Below are positions 13,708-26,475 of a DNA stretch of 64,000 nt, piece after piece. Below the pieces are notes generated by a model, which had not been told where the DNA came from, made no database searches, and saw only the letters and a list, made by a program, of their open reading frames with translations. This DNA is from Paramecium sonneborni. Its lineage: Eukaryota > Ciliophora > Oligohymenophorea > Peniculida > Parameciidae. The stretch covers positions 420,050-484,049 of the forward strand of contig CAJJDN010000049.1 of NCBI GenBank assembly GCA_905182985.1. Direction: 5' to 3'. The position numbers were made by a program, and so were the translations under genes. Position 1 is the stretch's first letter. Each line of letters opens with the position of its first letter.

Positions 13708-14157
13708 AATATTTAGCTATTTATAACTTATAATTTAGTTTCCAATAAAATAAAATTAGTTTTATCTTCAAAATTTATCAATTTTCATTTGATTAATTCA
13801 TAAATTGGATGCTTATCGAAAATAAAGGATGATTTTCTATTTCTGATACATTTTCACAAAATAATAAAACTTCGTCACATTTAAGAAGTCTTTCATAATT
13901 TATTCTTAATTAAATTTCTAAATATAATGTTGAGCAAAATTTAATAATTAATATATTTATTGTTCTTCATGTACTGTTTAACGACTTTTCAGTTTGGATT
14001 TAATTATGTTTCCTTTAAGTCTAAAGTAAACAAAATTTTTAAAATTTCATTTATTAAACTTTCATGATCAAATATTATTATTATTTATTATGTTGGTAGA
14101 GACTCAATATTCTTTTTGGAAAAAATTGATTAGTTTTTAAAGTATTATTATTAAGTG
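13708..14157. other. Intergenic region
   Basis: About 450 AT-rich bases between two tandem plus-strand genes. If the TGA at 13705-13707 lies in a longer intron, a short extension of the upstream gene could reach into this stretch, but nothing recognisable is encoded. Confidence 0.4.
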
Positions 14158-16391
14158 ATGTCTTAATTTATGAAAGGTAGATATACATTAAAATCTAATT
14201 AGGGTTATCAAAATGTGATTTATTTGGTTAGACAATTACATTAAGAATGAATAAATAAAATTTTTATAAGACTGCTTTTGGAGGGTGTGTATCTCTAATT
14301 TTATTTATTACAATGCTCTTGATTTTTTCTCAAAATTTAATCTCATTTTTGAACAAAGAAAATTTAACTGCTACGGTATTAACCACATTTGAAGAATTTC
14401 CATCTTTAGCCACTTTGAATGATAATACTTTTGCATTTGCTATTCAAATTGAATAAAGCGATTTTATTCAAAAACCCTTTTTTAATATATATGTTGAATA
14501 GAAGCATATAATTAGATTTTTGAATGGGTCGAAAATAGAGAATTCTTCATAAATTAATCTTATTCCATGCACATTAGATAGATTTCATAATATTTTTGAC
14601 AAATATGATGTTAACATAACAAAATAATTTTATGATTTAGATTTAGAGAATTTTTTGTGCTTCGAGTAAAAATATAAATTAGTTTAGTTATAATTCAACA
14701 TTTTCTATACAAGGTACAAATTCAAGTAAATATAATGAAATAATTTAAAGATTAACAATTTAAGTATTTGAAAATTTCAGTAAATAATTGTGTTGCAAAT
14801 AAATCTTGTGCTTCTGAGACTGAAAGATAAAATGAAATCCTAAAGAATGGCTCATTTAAATTAAAACTCTACACTGTCAATTAAGTTTACTAAATATCCA
14901 TATTTATTAGATATTGAATCCATAAAATCCTGATGATAAATATCTTTAAACTTTTATAGACGATTCATTTTACCTAAAATTTCTACCTTCAGATGTATTC
15001 AAAACGGTAGATGTTTTTTTAAAAGAATATGAAGTATAAAATGATTTAAGTCTAACTCCATTCAGCGATATTTAATTATCAAAATTTTATATCTTAGATT
15101 AGTCGGAAATAAAAGAAAGAGTAGAATTTCAATCCAAAACATCAAATGAAATAGCCACAATATAATTTAGAAAAAGTCCTTATAAAACATCTATTTATAG
15201 GAGCTACCTAAAAATAGATGAACTATTATCAAATTTAGGTGGAATCTAATAGATTTTCTTTTTTTTTCTTGGTATTATTCTGTCACTGTATAACAGATTT
15301 CAACGTATTATTTTTAAATTAAATCATAGTACTTGTGGAATTAGCAAATAAATTATATGAGTTTTCCTTGATTCATTTATAACATGAAAAAATTCAAGAA
15401 GAAAATTTAGAATAAATTAATCAGTTAACAACAGAAAGATAAGATGATTTAAGAACTAGAAGATTAACTGAATAGGAATTAGAAATTAAGCTTGTTAATC
15501 CAACACAAATTAAGCAGAAGGAAAAAAATGGAATTTTAAAATTTGGTTTTAAACAATAAGAACTTGATTAAGAAATCAATGATTAAGATGATGAAAATAG
15601 AAATATTAAAGAAGTTCAAAAAAAATTTTAGAGGACATCAACTAGGTTAATAAAGAATCCTTTTGCAAATAAAATTATACCTGAAAATGGTCTATAATAT
15701 TTCAAATAATAAATTATTACAATAATTAATAGATCTTAACCAATTTTATTAAGCTTTAGTATGATTATTAATTTCATTACTTGCAATCATTGTTGTTCAA
15801 ATAAAAAAAATATTTAATTAATGAATAAAGCTATGTAAAAGTGAAGTTAAATTTTAGAGATTAGATCACCGATCAGATAGATTTATTTAATATACTTACA
15901 AAATTGAATGAATTAGACAAAATGAAAGAGGTTATTTTTACACCTGAACAATTATTAATGTTTAATTTTACACCCAAACCGATGATCTCATTAGATCTGA
16001 CTAAAAAAACAATTAATAGGTCGTATTTTGAGTAGAGATCCAAATGTGATATAGAAACTTAGTAAAAACAATTTTATTTTTAGGTTGAATGAGATAAAAT
16101 AAAAAAAGGAATAAAATCAACAGCCTATCCAAAGAGGGATGCATTTAAGAGGAGATGCATAATTGTATTAGGATATTTATAATGTAGATTTCAATTTATA
16201 AATAGGCATATGATGAAGTTCTCTAAGATTAAGAAGAAAATATTATCAACAAGCAGCTTATTAAGAAGTTAGGTCCTGAAGTTCAAGCTATTTTTAAACT
16301 TTCAAAATTTATTGATCAATAAAAATTATCGGCTAGATCATAAAAAAGGAAAATTTTATTATAGTACAATGAACCTCCTAGTATCGATTGA
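14158..16391 (+). CDS. Two-pass membrane protein of a ciliate-expanded family
   Basis: About 690 aa with some seven introns of 22-26 nt. Layout: short N-terminus LSKCDLFGQTITLRM, a KTAFGG motif, first TM helix (SLILFITMLLIF), a large loop with paired cysteines (LIPCTLDRFH, NNCVANKSCAS), a second TM helix preceded by NLGGIQQ, then a charged Gln/Lys-rich cytoplasmic tail that ends NEPPSID. I know this arrangement from many ciliate proteins listed only as transmembrane protein; no function is known to me. A paralogue lies on the minus strand at 24513-26475. The start is MSQFMKG, whose Gly codon is split by the first intron (14177-14202). Confidence 0.75.
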
Positions 16392-17117
16392 TTTTGATGA
16401 TATTAAGATATTATTTTATATTTCTCAACTCTGATCATAAAAAAAAATAAATAATTTTAATGAAAGATTGATTTGATCTTTTATTATTATCAGCTTATTT
16501 GAATTGACTTTTTCGTATTAATAGAAAAAACATACAATTACTTTATCTAAAATTAATACTAATTTAAAAATGGTAAGACATTTATAGAAGTGACTTCAAT
16601 CCTAATTAACTTTTAGAATTCTAAAAAATTAATTATAGAAAAAATAAATTTAAAGTATTAAAATTACCTTTGTCGAAGAAAGATTAGATGTGAAATTAAA
16701 AGTTAACAAATTAGAGATGCTACAAATTCTAAATTTTAGGCCAAAGAATTTAAATTTTTGAGCATTTTTGTGTACTTGGTTTTTAAATGATTTTATTCTT
16801 GATATTATTAATTTCTTAAAAAGATGAAAATACATATCAAAATAAAATTAGTAATTATAAATATTTTAAATAATAGAAACTTGATCTATAGAGGATTTTG
16901 AGTATATATATACAATAACTTCAACAATTAAATTAAAAAAATAAAACAACAACAGAGACTCTAAATTAAAATTTTAATTCTAATAAGAAGTATAATTAAT
17001 TTGTGATAATCATTAGTTTAAATTAATTGATTTCCATCTTGATAGGAAGAGTGTTAAAACAAATAAGAATTCATTGTAATTTTATGTATTTATTGTATTG
17101 TACTAAAATATTATTGC
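16392..17117. other. Intergenic, convergent 3' ends
   Basis: About 725 AT-rich bases. On the plus strand, near 16670-16760, a short frame reads TFVEERLDVKLKVNKLEM; it may be a scrap of a gene, but no start or family is evident. Otherwise nothing seen. Confidence 0.35.
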
Positions 17118-17795
17118 TCATTATTTTCTTTATACTTTCTTACTTGCACCTCTTTTTGAATAGAAAACATCATCTCTTCTGAATTCAAATTCTAAATCTC
17201 TAGTTGTTAACAATTTATAGACAGCTTTGACGGCATCAAGTCTAGGCTCTAGTTCTGCTTTGTCTTATTCATCCAAGAAACTAAAATTAATTTTCTTGTG
17301 TTTACATTCTATAGAATTTGGAGCCATCAACTCTAACTCTTGTTCTTCTTCCTAAAATGAAAGTTGGTGCTACGAGGTCTTCAAGGATTGCATCATATAC
17401 TGAGGTGAGTGTTCTTGAATTTGGTCTTGTTTATGATCTGTGATTCTTGACCCATTTGCTTTCTATTGTTCTTTTAGCAACAACAAGAATTGTTGCTTTA
17501 AGTCTTTTTTCTAATTCTGGTAATAATTTTGAGCTAATTTATTTTGACCTTTAGAGTACCTAACTTTATTGAAAACGGATAAGCATGGATGAGGAATATA
17601 GACCAAATAAACTTGCTTCTTGGCATTAATTTTAGCAGTATAATCAACCACTGATGAAACTTTAAGATTCTTGGTATCAGCTAGTGATTGCTCAATTTGA
17701 GTCAATGCAACACCAACTTATTATTCCAAATTTGATAACTTATAATTCAACAAATAATTTACTTCTGTCTTTTTCCAAAACTTATTAGCTGCCAT
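17118..17795 (-). CDS. RPS7: 40S ribosomal protein eS7
   Basis: Component of the small ribosomal subunit. About 208 aa after two introns (17281-17305 and 17534-17559), close to the usual 190-200 aa. The family signature [19 protein letters not shown] is present, preceded by [14 protein letters not shown] and [17 protein letters not shown] and followed by [18 protein letters not shown]. Start is MAANKFW; no earlier in-frame Met is needed. Divergent from HSP90 across about 650 nt; both are expected to be highly expressed. Confidence 0.93.
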
Positions 17796-17975
17796 TCCTG
17801 ATAAAAATTTGATTTTTTATTTAAATCTTTTTTTATTAATAATTCAGAAGACCTTTTTTATAACAATCTATTCAAATCATCTTGTTTTTTAGGCTCTCCA
17901 AATCAAGCAGAATCTAGAGGCCTAAAAATTAACTAAGAATTCAAATTTTGAATATTTTACATAAAATTTAGAAAT

Positions 17976-18152
17976 ATGAAAGGGTTACTTATTGTTTTGA
18001 ATTTTTTTATTATTTTTATTTTTATAGTAAATTTAGAAGAAAGGAAAGAGATTAAGATATCTTAGAAAATTAATATGAAACAATTTCAATTAAATAAACC
18101 TATCCCTAAACTTAATTTAATTAAAGTTAACAAAATTACAAAGATTTATTGA
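17976..18152 (+). CDS. Small ORF with signal-peptide-like N-terminus (uncertain)
   Basis: A 58-codon frame beginning MKGLLIVLNFFIIFIFIV, a classic hydrophobic leader, then a basic tail up to TGA. It sits in the divergent eS7-HSP90 spacer and could equally be promoter DNA that happens to be open. No homologue recognised. Confidence 0.25.
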
Positions 18153-18451
18153 CTGTTGATAAGTTGGGATCAATATAGATGCTAATGGCTTATATTTTTA
18201 TGAATAGGGATAGAATGAGCCAATAAAATATTTTTCGATTTTTTAGGATTTTAGTATTATTAGGGAGAGAAATGATTAAAATTAAACGAGAATTAATAGA
18301 AATCTTTTTAGAAATTAAATTTGAATAATTTGAAACAAAATGATAAAAGTGTTAAAATTTCTTTATTTAATGAAATTCGAAATTTCTAGAAAAAAATTTG
18401 AGTATAAATGAAGTTCGATTCACAGATAAATTTTAAGTTTAAAATTAAGTA

Positions 18452-20607
18452 ATGGCAACAGAGTAAAAGAAAGAAGAGTAATTCCACTTCAATGCAGATA
18501 TCCAACAATTGATGGGTTTAATTATCAACACATTCTATTCAAACAAGGAGATTTTCTTAAGAGAATTGATCTCAAATGCTTCAGATGCTTTAGATAAGAT
18601 TAGATATAAGTCAATAACAGATCCAGACAGTGCTGGTTTGAACATTGAGCCAAACTTCAAGGTCAAGATTATTCCAGACAAGAATAACAATACTTTGACA
18701 ATTTAGGATACTGGTATTGGTATGACAAGAGATGAAATGATCAACAACTTGGGTACCATAGCAAAATCAGGTACCAAGGCCTTCATGGAAGCTTTGAGTT
18801 CAGGAGCAGATATTTCTATGATTGGACAATTTGGTGTTGGTTTCTATTCTGCTTATTTGGTTGCTGATAAGGTCGTAGTTATCTCAAAGGCTGTAGGTGA
18901 ATAATAATACAGATGGGAATCATAAGCTGGAGGAACATTCTTTGTTTATGATGATGCTGAGAACCCAGTTTAATTGACAAGAGGTTCAACAATCATCTTA
19001 CACATGAAGTAAGACAACTTAGAATTCTTGGAGGAAAAGAGAATCAAGGATTTGGTTAAGAAACACTCAGAATTCATTGGATTCCCAATAGAATTATAAA
19101 TTGAAAAAACAACAGAAAAAGAAGTCAGCGATGATGAAGATGAAAATAAAGAAAAGAAAGCTGAAGAAGGTGAAGTCTAAGAAGAGAAAGACAAGGCAGA
19201 AAAGAAAAAGAAGAAGATCAAGGAAGTCAGCACTGAATTTGAATAAGTTAATAAGAACAAGCCATTGTGGATGAAAAAGCCAGAAGAGATCACCAAGGAA
19301 GAATATGCTAACTTCTATAAATAATTGACAAATGATTGGGAAGAACACTTGTCAGTCAAATAATTCTCAGTAGAAGGAGGTTTGGAATTCAAGGCTGTTC
19401 TCTTCATTCCAAAGAGGGCACCATTTGATTTGTTTGAAACAAAAAAAAAGAAGAACAATATCAAATTATATGTTAGAAGAGTTTTCATTATGGATGACTG
19501 CGAAGAATTAATCCCTGAATATTTGGGATTCGTTAAGGGAGTTGTTGATTCTGAAGATTTGCCTTTAAATATTTCAAGAGAATTCTTGTAACACAATAAG
19601 ATCTTGAAAGTCATCAAGAAAAACATCACCAAGAAATGCATTGAGATGTTCTCAGAAATCTCTGAAAATGCTGAAGATTACAAGAAATTCTATGAATAAT
19701 TCTCAAAGAATCTTAAATTAGGTATCCATGAAGATTCAGCCAATAGAACAAAATTGAGTGAATTCCTCAGATTCCACACATCAAAGAGTGGTGAAGAATT
19801 GATTTCACTCAAAGACTATGTAGGAAAAATGAAGGAAGGATAAAAGGATATTTTCTTCATTACAGGTGAATCTAAGGCTTCAGTTGCTGCATCACCATTT
19901 GTTGAAGCTTTGAAGAAGAAGGATTATGAAGTACTTTATATGATTGATCCAATTGATGAATACGTCATCCAATAATTGAAAGAATTCGATGGAAAGAAGT
20001 TGAAGAATTGCACTAAAGAAGGTTTAGACTTAGATCAAACTGAAGATGAAAAGAAGAAATTTGAAGAATAAAAGTCAGCCTTTGAAGGATTATGCAAATT
20101 GATCAAGGAAATCTTGGGAGATAAAGTTGAAAAAGTCTAATTAGGATAAAGACTTGATTAATCACCATGTGTTTTGGTCACTGGTGAATATGGATGGTCT
20201 GCCAATATGGAAAGAATCATGAAAGCTTAAGCCTTGAGAGATCCATCAATGAGTAGCTATATGATGTCCAAGAAGACATTAGAAATCAATGCTAATCATC
20301 CAATTCTTACAGAATTAAAGAAGAAGTCAGACAAAGATAAGAGCGATAAGACAGTTAAAGATCTCATCTGGTTGCTCTATGAAACCGCTCTCCTTACTTC
20401 AGGATTCAGTCTTGACGACCCAACTCACTTTGCTAACAGAATTCACAAGATGATCAAACTTGGTTTATCTATTGATGATGCTGGCATTGAAGAAGAAGAT
20501 GAAAAACTTCCATAATTAGAGGTATTTTCTATTATTTATATTTTTCTTAGAAAAAGGAAGATGCTAACACCGAAGCCACCAAATCAAAGATGGAAGAAGT
20601 TGATTGA
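18452..20607 (+). CDS. HSP90: Cytosolic heat shock protein HSP90
   Basis: ATP-dependent chaperone, about 708 aa (normal for cytosolic HSP90). N-terminal GHKL ATPase: [55 protein letters not shown] charged Lys/Glu linker follows near residue 215-255, then the middle domain (NISREFLQ). The C-terminus ends MEEVD, the TPR-cochaperone docking tail specific to cytosolic forms. One 29-nt intron (20522-20550) lies near the 3' end. Gln is coded by TAA at many sites. Codon use is richer in C/G (aag, atc, ttc) than in neighbours, as expected for strong expression. Heat induction is likely from family knowledge, though I did not identify a heat shock element. Confidence 0.97.
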
Positions 20608-21221
20608 TTTATGTTCATTGTGTGTTTTTAAATATACATTAATTTAACATTCAAAAAAAATATTATCCTTTATAATCAAGTTTTGATCATTAAATTTACA
20701 TATTATTATTTATATATGCTTGATTTATATCTTCTAATATAATGGTTTCATTTTTTCCCAATTTTATTGAAAAATTTATCTTTCAATCTTTTTTATTTAA
20801 ATTAGATAATTTAAATATGATACCAAAAATATTTAATAAAAATTTGTTATTTCTAATATTAAAATGAACTTTTAATATATATGACATGGTACTAAAGTTT
20901 CAAATAAAGCCCTTCATATGAGCTGCTTAACTCAGTGCCAGCTATATAGAATGGGAATAATCTATAGTTCTTGATTCAAAATTAAAAATATAACACCGAA
21001 GCAGAACAAAATTAAAATTGCGTAATTTTTAACATATATAATTTTAGGCAAAATTTATTTATTTAGAGCCTTATACTTTTTTAAAATTTACGGTGTCAAA
21101 TAAATATTTGCTAATTAAATCGAAAATTTATATTAATAAAAACCTTGATGATTGATTCTAATAAATAAAATTATATAATTTTGAGAAATTTATTAATCAA
21201 ACTTAATAATCAACCTACAAT
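20608..21221. other. Intergenic with GC-richer island near 20910-20980
   Basis: About 610 bases between convergent genes. Most is AT-rich, but roughly 20910-20980 is notably less AT-rich and can form a hairpin (AGCTG at about 20921 pairing with CAGCT at about 20939). No ORF covers it; a small RNA gene is possible but unproven. Confidence 0.3.
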
Positions 21222-21954
21222 TCATTATTATACTTTTAAGTATGGATGTTGTTCTCCTTAGTATTTTTTTAGAATTGTGTAATAAAACCGATTCTTAACT
21301 TAATTTTCCTAAAAATAGAAAGATCATAATTACAGATCTATTTTTAAGCATTTTGGAAATTACAGCCCATTTAGCTCCTCCTTTCTTATATTCTTCTAAA
21401 ATAATTCTATCCTCCTCTGTTGACCATTCCTCATGTGTAATAGATGGGTCAATTTAATTTACATATCTATCACGCACTTATTTTGAAGTTCGGCCTGGCA
21501 ATTCTAAAAAAATAAAAAAAAAATAATTACTTTTACTTATCTTGATCCATTGTTTTCCAAATTCTTTATAGGCATCAATCAAAATTTCATCTTCTGCACA
21601 AGACCATTTTCTTTTAGTTCTTTTTTCTTGATTTTGAAGTTTTCTATATTTTTGAGAACATTAAGAGATATTTCTGCCTTTAAGGTGTTTAATGATTTAT
21701 TTCCAATTGCCTTTGTACTTTTTATAATAAGAAATTAGATTATTTATTTCTTTTTAAGTCCATAATTATCCTTTTCCTCTTACTATTCCACTAGCGTTAG
21801 TATGAATCTCATCATTTAGTGGTTTTGTTTACTCTTTTTCACTCTCAGAATGAAGTTCAGCCTTAACAATTTCTTATGGAACCACAGAATTAAATTAGAA
21901 TGGTAGATAATAAGGAACAAAGTAGTAAATGGGATTAGTTTAATTGATGTACAT
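21222..21954 (-). CDS. Three-repeat Myb (3R-MYB) DNA-binding protein
   Basis: About 224 aa, introns 21309-21333 and 21504-21536. Three consecutive Myb/SANT repeats fill residues 65-215. R1: LWTQKEINNLISYYKKYKG...NWKQI. R2: KRKWSCAEDEILIDAYKEFG, then LPGRTSKQVRDRYVNQI. R3: EEWSTEEDRIILEEYKKGG, then SENQVKNRFYYTILKKY. R2 and R3 keep the helix spacing needed for DNA recognition. Family members regulate transcription, often cell-cycle genes in other eukaryotes; the target here is unknown. It ends soon after R3, so no separate activation domain is visible at the C-terminus. Confidence 0.9.
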
Positions 21955-22068
21955 TGATATTTATAAACTTGAAATTAAAGTTCTATAATTAAAGCCCAAT
22001 ATATAGAATAGTCTATAAGTGGAGCTTAACAATATTGATAAATGAATTAGACAACATAAAAAATTTTA

Positions 22069-23547
22069 TCAATATACCCTAAGTTTCAATAATTGTTAAG
22101 GAATCTCCTATGAGGATTATTTAAAAACTTTAATGAGTTCATCTTTTAACTTGTAATCCAAATCTCTTGGCTCAATGAAGCTCAATGCCTCTCCTTTTTT
22201 GCCAGCCCTACCAGTTCTTCCAATTCTATGAATATAATCTTCAATATTTTCAGGAAAATCATAATTAATCTAAATACTATTATTTATAATTACCACTACA
22301 TCAACATCTGAAACATCTAATCCTCTTGAAGCCAAATTGGTTGTAATTAAACAATTTACTCTTCCATTTCTAAAGTCTTACATGATATAATCTCTTTAAT
22401 TTTATTTTAAATCCCCATGTAAATATCGAGCATTGACTCCATGCTATGATAATTTATATTCAAGCTTTTAAGTATCAATTTTTTTTTGGCAAAACACCAA
22501 GACCTTTTTATCCTTTATTTAATTAAAGTATTCAATTAATTGATCAAACTTATTTCCACCAGAGATTATTAAACTTTGAGTGATATTTTTATTGACAGAT
22601 AAGCCTCTTTCGCCTAATTGTAAAAAGATTGGATCTTGGTTACATAAACTATTTGCTAATCTCTAAACTTCTTTAGGCCAAGTGGCACTAAAGAATAGTG
22701 TTTATCTATCTTTCCTAACTTCTTTCAAGACATCTCGAATTTAATCTTCAAAACCCATATCAAGCATTCTATCTGCTTCATCCAAAACTACTTATGTAAT
22801 TGATTTTAAAGGCAAGCCATCGTTAATGAAATCTAACAATCGTCCAGGAGTAGCAATAATTACTTTAGGGGTTTCTGGTCTAGCAAATCTATTAGATTTT
22901 CCTAACAAACCAGGAAATTATGAAGGTTTTTGAATTCCTCCATATAAACAACAAGTTCTGACGAATAGATCATATTAAGTTTAAATCTATTAAGCTAGTT
23001 CTCTAGTCGGAGCCATAACCAATATTCTTGGGCCAAGGATTGGTGGTTGTGCTTACATATGCATTATTCCAGGTAAAGCATATGCTAATGTTTTTCCTGA
23101 TCCAGTTTCAGCTATTGCAATTACATCATGACCATCAAAAATCAATGGAATTATGGCTTATTGGATTGGAGATGGAGATGTTATATTTTTTGTTTTTAAG
23201 GCTTCTTATAGGTTTTGAGGTAGAAAATCAAAATTCTAAGCAATGTTAAACACTTTTCCTTAAATCTTATTTGCTTTGATAAAATTCATAACATCTTCAA
23301 TAGGGGCTTCAGGTATTAGATTAAATTTTTTTAGAACATCACTTTGTTATTCTTGCTTCAATATCTCACAATGTTTTGCAAATTCGCCAAATGAGATATT
23401 AGATCTTTAATTGTATGATCCTTAATAGGAAGATCTTGATGAGTGTGATTTTTATCTATATGTATATGAGAAATGGTATATGGACCCTCTTAACCCAAAT
23501 GGGCAGAACAACTAAATAATTGCTTTTTTAAGTGGATTATTTATCAT
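22069..23547 (-). CDS. DEAD-box ATP-dependent RNA helicase (DDX5-like)
   Basis: About 484 aa with one 24-nt intron (22270-22293) splitting motif V from [20 protein letters not shown]. All core motifs are visible: Q-motif [17 protein letters not shown], Ia PTRELAQQ, Ib [50 protein letters not shown]. The spacing and [14 protein letters not shown] wording match the DDX5/DBP2 group, which act in mRNA processing, ribosome biogenesis and decay. The first 40 residues are atypical, so a 5' intron or a later start is possible. Confidence 0.92.
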
Positions 23548-23882
23548 TAATATAATTTAATAAAATCATCAAATTAACTTATCTATTTCAAAAATTTGTA
23601 ATTTATTCAAATATTTGTTAAATATTTATACAATTCAATAAAAAATTAATAAGAACCAAACTTTTCTTTTTCTTTTTCTTTACTTTTTCTTGTTCTTTAA
23701 ATTTAATTTTTTTATTAATAATATATAAATATTAATTCAAGAAAAAAGAGAAATTCAAAAAAGAAATAAAAAAGTCTTTAAGTAAATTGTCAATTTACTA
23801 TATCCAGAATCTTACTAAAGCTTTTAAAATCAAAACATTTTGATTATTATTTTAACTATTTTTAATATTTTTTGCTTTCATT
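23548..23882. other. Intergenic, divergent
   Basis: AT-rich spacer upstream of the DEAD-box gene (minus) and an unknown plus-strand ORF. Poly-T and poly-A runs only; nothing else seen. Confidence 0.4.
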
Positions 23883-24536
23883 ATGTTTGCAACTATTCAA
23901 ATTGTAAAATAAAGTAAAAATTCGATTGATGATAATATGGAAAAATCTGAATAATTGAATAGAGCGTAAAGATAAATTAATTATTAAAAAAACAATTTCA
24001 AAAGGTTATTTTTATAACACATAAAATTCAGCTCTAATTAAAGAATAGGAACTTAAGATTAGTAATTTTAAAGAATTATTCAATATCATAAAAATCTGAA
24101 TGCAATAAAATACTTAATATAAAAAAACTAAATTGAGAAAGAAAAGAAGATTAAATTAAATGTTAAATTTTTTTTGGGATAAGTACGAAAAACAGAATCA
24201 AGATAAAATAAAAGAAATTTTATAAGAAAAGCCAACACATATTTTAATGTGAGGATAAAAAATATTTTGGTAAAATATTAGATTAAAGAAAAAAATTAAT
24301 AAATTAATATTTAAATTGAAAAAAAATCATGTGAGAGCATAATTTAAGAAGAGATTCAAGTGAAATTTCCAAGATTTTTAATAGAAGAAAAGAAATACCT
24401 TATGAGAACGATGGATTTTCTGTATTAAGGCTTTGAAAAAGTAAAATGTTTAATAAAAATAAATAATTTGACTAAATTGAATTTATTATATTTTATTCAT
24501 CAAAACTTCATTTCAAATTTTACAATTTGCTAATGA
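23883..24536 (+). CDS. Unknown basic protein (217-codon open frame)
   Basis: Open from ATG to TGA in the ciliate code with no intron needed, about three to four times longer than expected by chance at this base composition. It is rich in Lys, Gln, Asn and Ile; no domain, signal peptide or membrane helix recognised. Its last 24 nt overlap the 3' end of the minus-strand membrane protein gene at 24513, which makes the 3' boundary suspect; an unrecognised intron could shorten it. Confidence 0.4.
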
Positions 24537-26475
24537 GGAATGTTTCTATTTGATATCAATGGCGAAAACCTAATTTTTTTCTTAACCTTATTCACTAATA
24601 CAGGCATCATCAATTGAAATTAAATCCAACGTATTTTTTCTTATTTTTAATAAATCCACAATAGATTTATCAATAGAATTAATTAATCTCACATTAATTG
24701 GATTTTCTAAATGATCAACTATTTCTTTAAAAGCATTTTAAGCATCTACAGCTCTTTAAAAATCACTTTTCATCGGTTTTAATATTGAATAATAATGTTG
24801 ATTTATGCTAAACTGTTTTGAATTTGGATTTAAAGGAATTGTTGGTTTTTAAAGATAATCAAAAACCTTAATTTAAGATTCTGTTAATAATATCATTTTT
24901 AATTTATCAATTTCTTATAGTTTCTTCATAATATATAAAATATCCATTTACTTAATTATTTTTTTGACTGAATATTCAATTTAAAGACTTTTATAATTTT
25001 TCGAACTAAATAAAATTTATAATTTACTTAACAAAGCAGCTTATAAAATATAAATAATCAGTCCATTTCATTTTTAATTTTTTTGAAATACTATGAAAAT
25101 ATTATTTGATTGAAAATGATATAGCCTTGGTTAATTATTATTTTGCTTCTTCCTTTGATTGAGGGTCAGCAGCCATAGAATCAATTACTTCCATTTGTTT
25201 TTTCTTTATTTTTATAGATTATAATCTTTAAAAGGCTTTTTTTTTATTTTCAACAAATAAGGCTTCTCTGGTTGTTGATAACTATTTTCTGGATAATAAT
25301 TCTTATTATGGTATCTCTGGATTTTAATCTTCCTCTCCCTAAATTGTTGATTTTTTCTTTTCTAGTTCGAATTCAAATAATGAATTCAAAATTCTAACAT
25401 AATATGATAACATATTAATAGGTTTCTATATTAAAAATGCTATTGTAAAGAATACTTACCAAAGTCCTCCCATTTAACTTAAAATAATTTGAATTTTTGT
25501 GTAACTTCTATAATATTATTATTCAATTTAGTCTAATCTTATCACAACATTCATAATTAAATCACTTTCATTTAAATCAATCATTTCTGTATGTCTTTTA
25601 TATCTTAAACTTTTATAAATTTAATAATCTTCAGTAATTAGACCTAAATCTGTGAGTATGGTAATTGGTTACATATAAAAAGAAATTTCTTTAAATATCT
25701 TACTAGATATTGTGGTAAAAATGTCCTCACCTTTAGAAATTGTAGGTTATTCTTCATTTTTCACATCAATAACATATGATGACATTTAAAGAGAAAAATA
25801 ATTTTGTTCTAAAAGTTATTTAATTTCATCTCTAGATTTACATTCTTTTGATTTTTTTGTTTAATCGTTACACATTTTAAATTATAATAAAATAAAACTA
25901 TAAGATGAAGAGTCAAAAGTGCCTTCTAAAGTTAACTCGTCTATTTTATCCCAGTCAATACAATAATTTGTAGGTAAATTTAAATGAGAAAAATATTCTT
26001 ATAATTCAACCTACCTTATAAGATTTGAAGAACATGGAGTTAATGGTATCTCTTTTGAAGTCCATTCATCTATTTTTTGATCATCAACTCTATTAGCTTA
26101 ATATAATGAATACATTTTGGTCATCTTTGTTGTAATTTTCGCTTCTACTATATAGACTGACTCATCTATATATGTAGCATAATCTGGAGATTAAATAGCA
26201 AAAGTTAAGGTAAAATTTTATTCATTAAATTTAAAGTATTCTGGTTATGCATGATAAACCTCTGTCGTTAGTGAAGTTGGATTTTTTCTTTCCCCTAAAG
26301 TATATAGATTTACAATAAGTAGATAAAGAAAGAAGGAAATCAATCCCAAAGTTAAGCAGGCTCCAAATAAGGTTTTATGTCCCTCTTCTGATTTGATCAA
26401 GAGTTGAACAGGTTATTAAAAAATGTCTACTTTTTTTAGGCTTTTCAGTGCTTTTTTCTAAAAATTAATAAACAT
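24513..26475 (-). CDS. Two-pass membrane protein, paralogue of the gene at 14158
   Basis: About 630 aa; introns at 25006-25027 and 25426-25459. Same plan as the 14158-16391 gene: VDIFQQPVQLLIKSEEGHKT then FGACLTLGLISFFLYLLIV as first TM helix, an extracellular-type loop with CSSNLI and LEGTFDSSSYSFILLQFK followed by MCND, then LSQMGGLW leading into the second hydrophobic segment, and a long charged tail. Function unknown. Its N-terminus is a better match to the family consensus (D-F-x-x-V-x-L) than the other copy. Convergent with the ORF at 23883. Confidence 0.75.

Noticed and set aside
19094..19641. Two minus-strand ORFs inside HSP90
   Set aside because: They are antisense shadows of the conserved HSP90 coding sequence.
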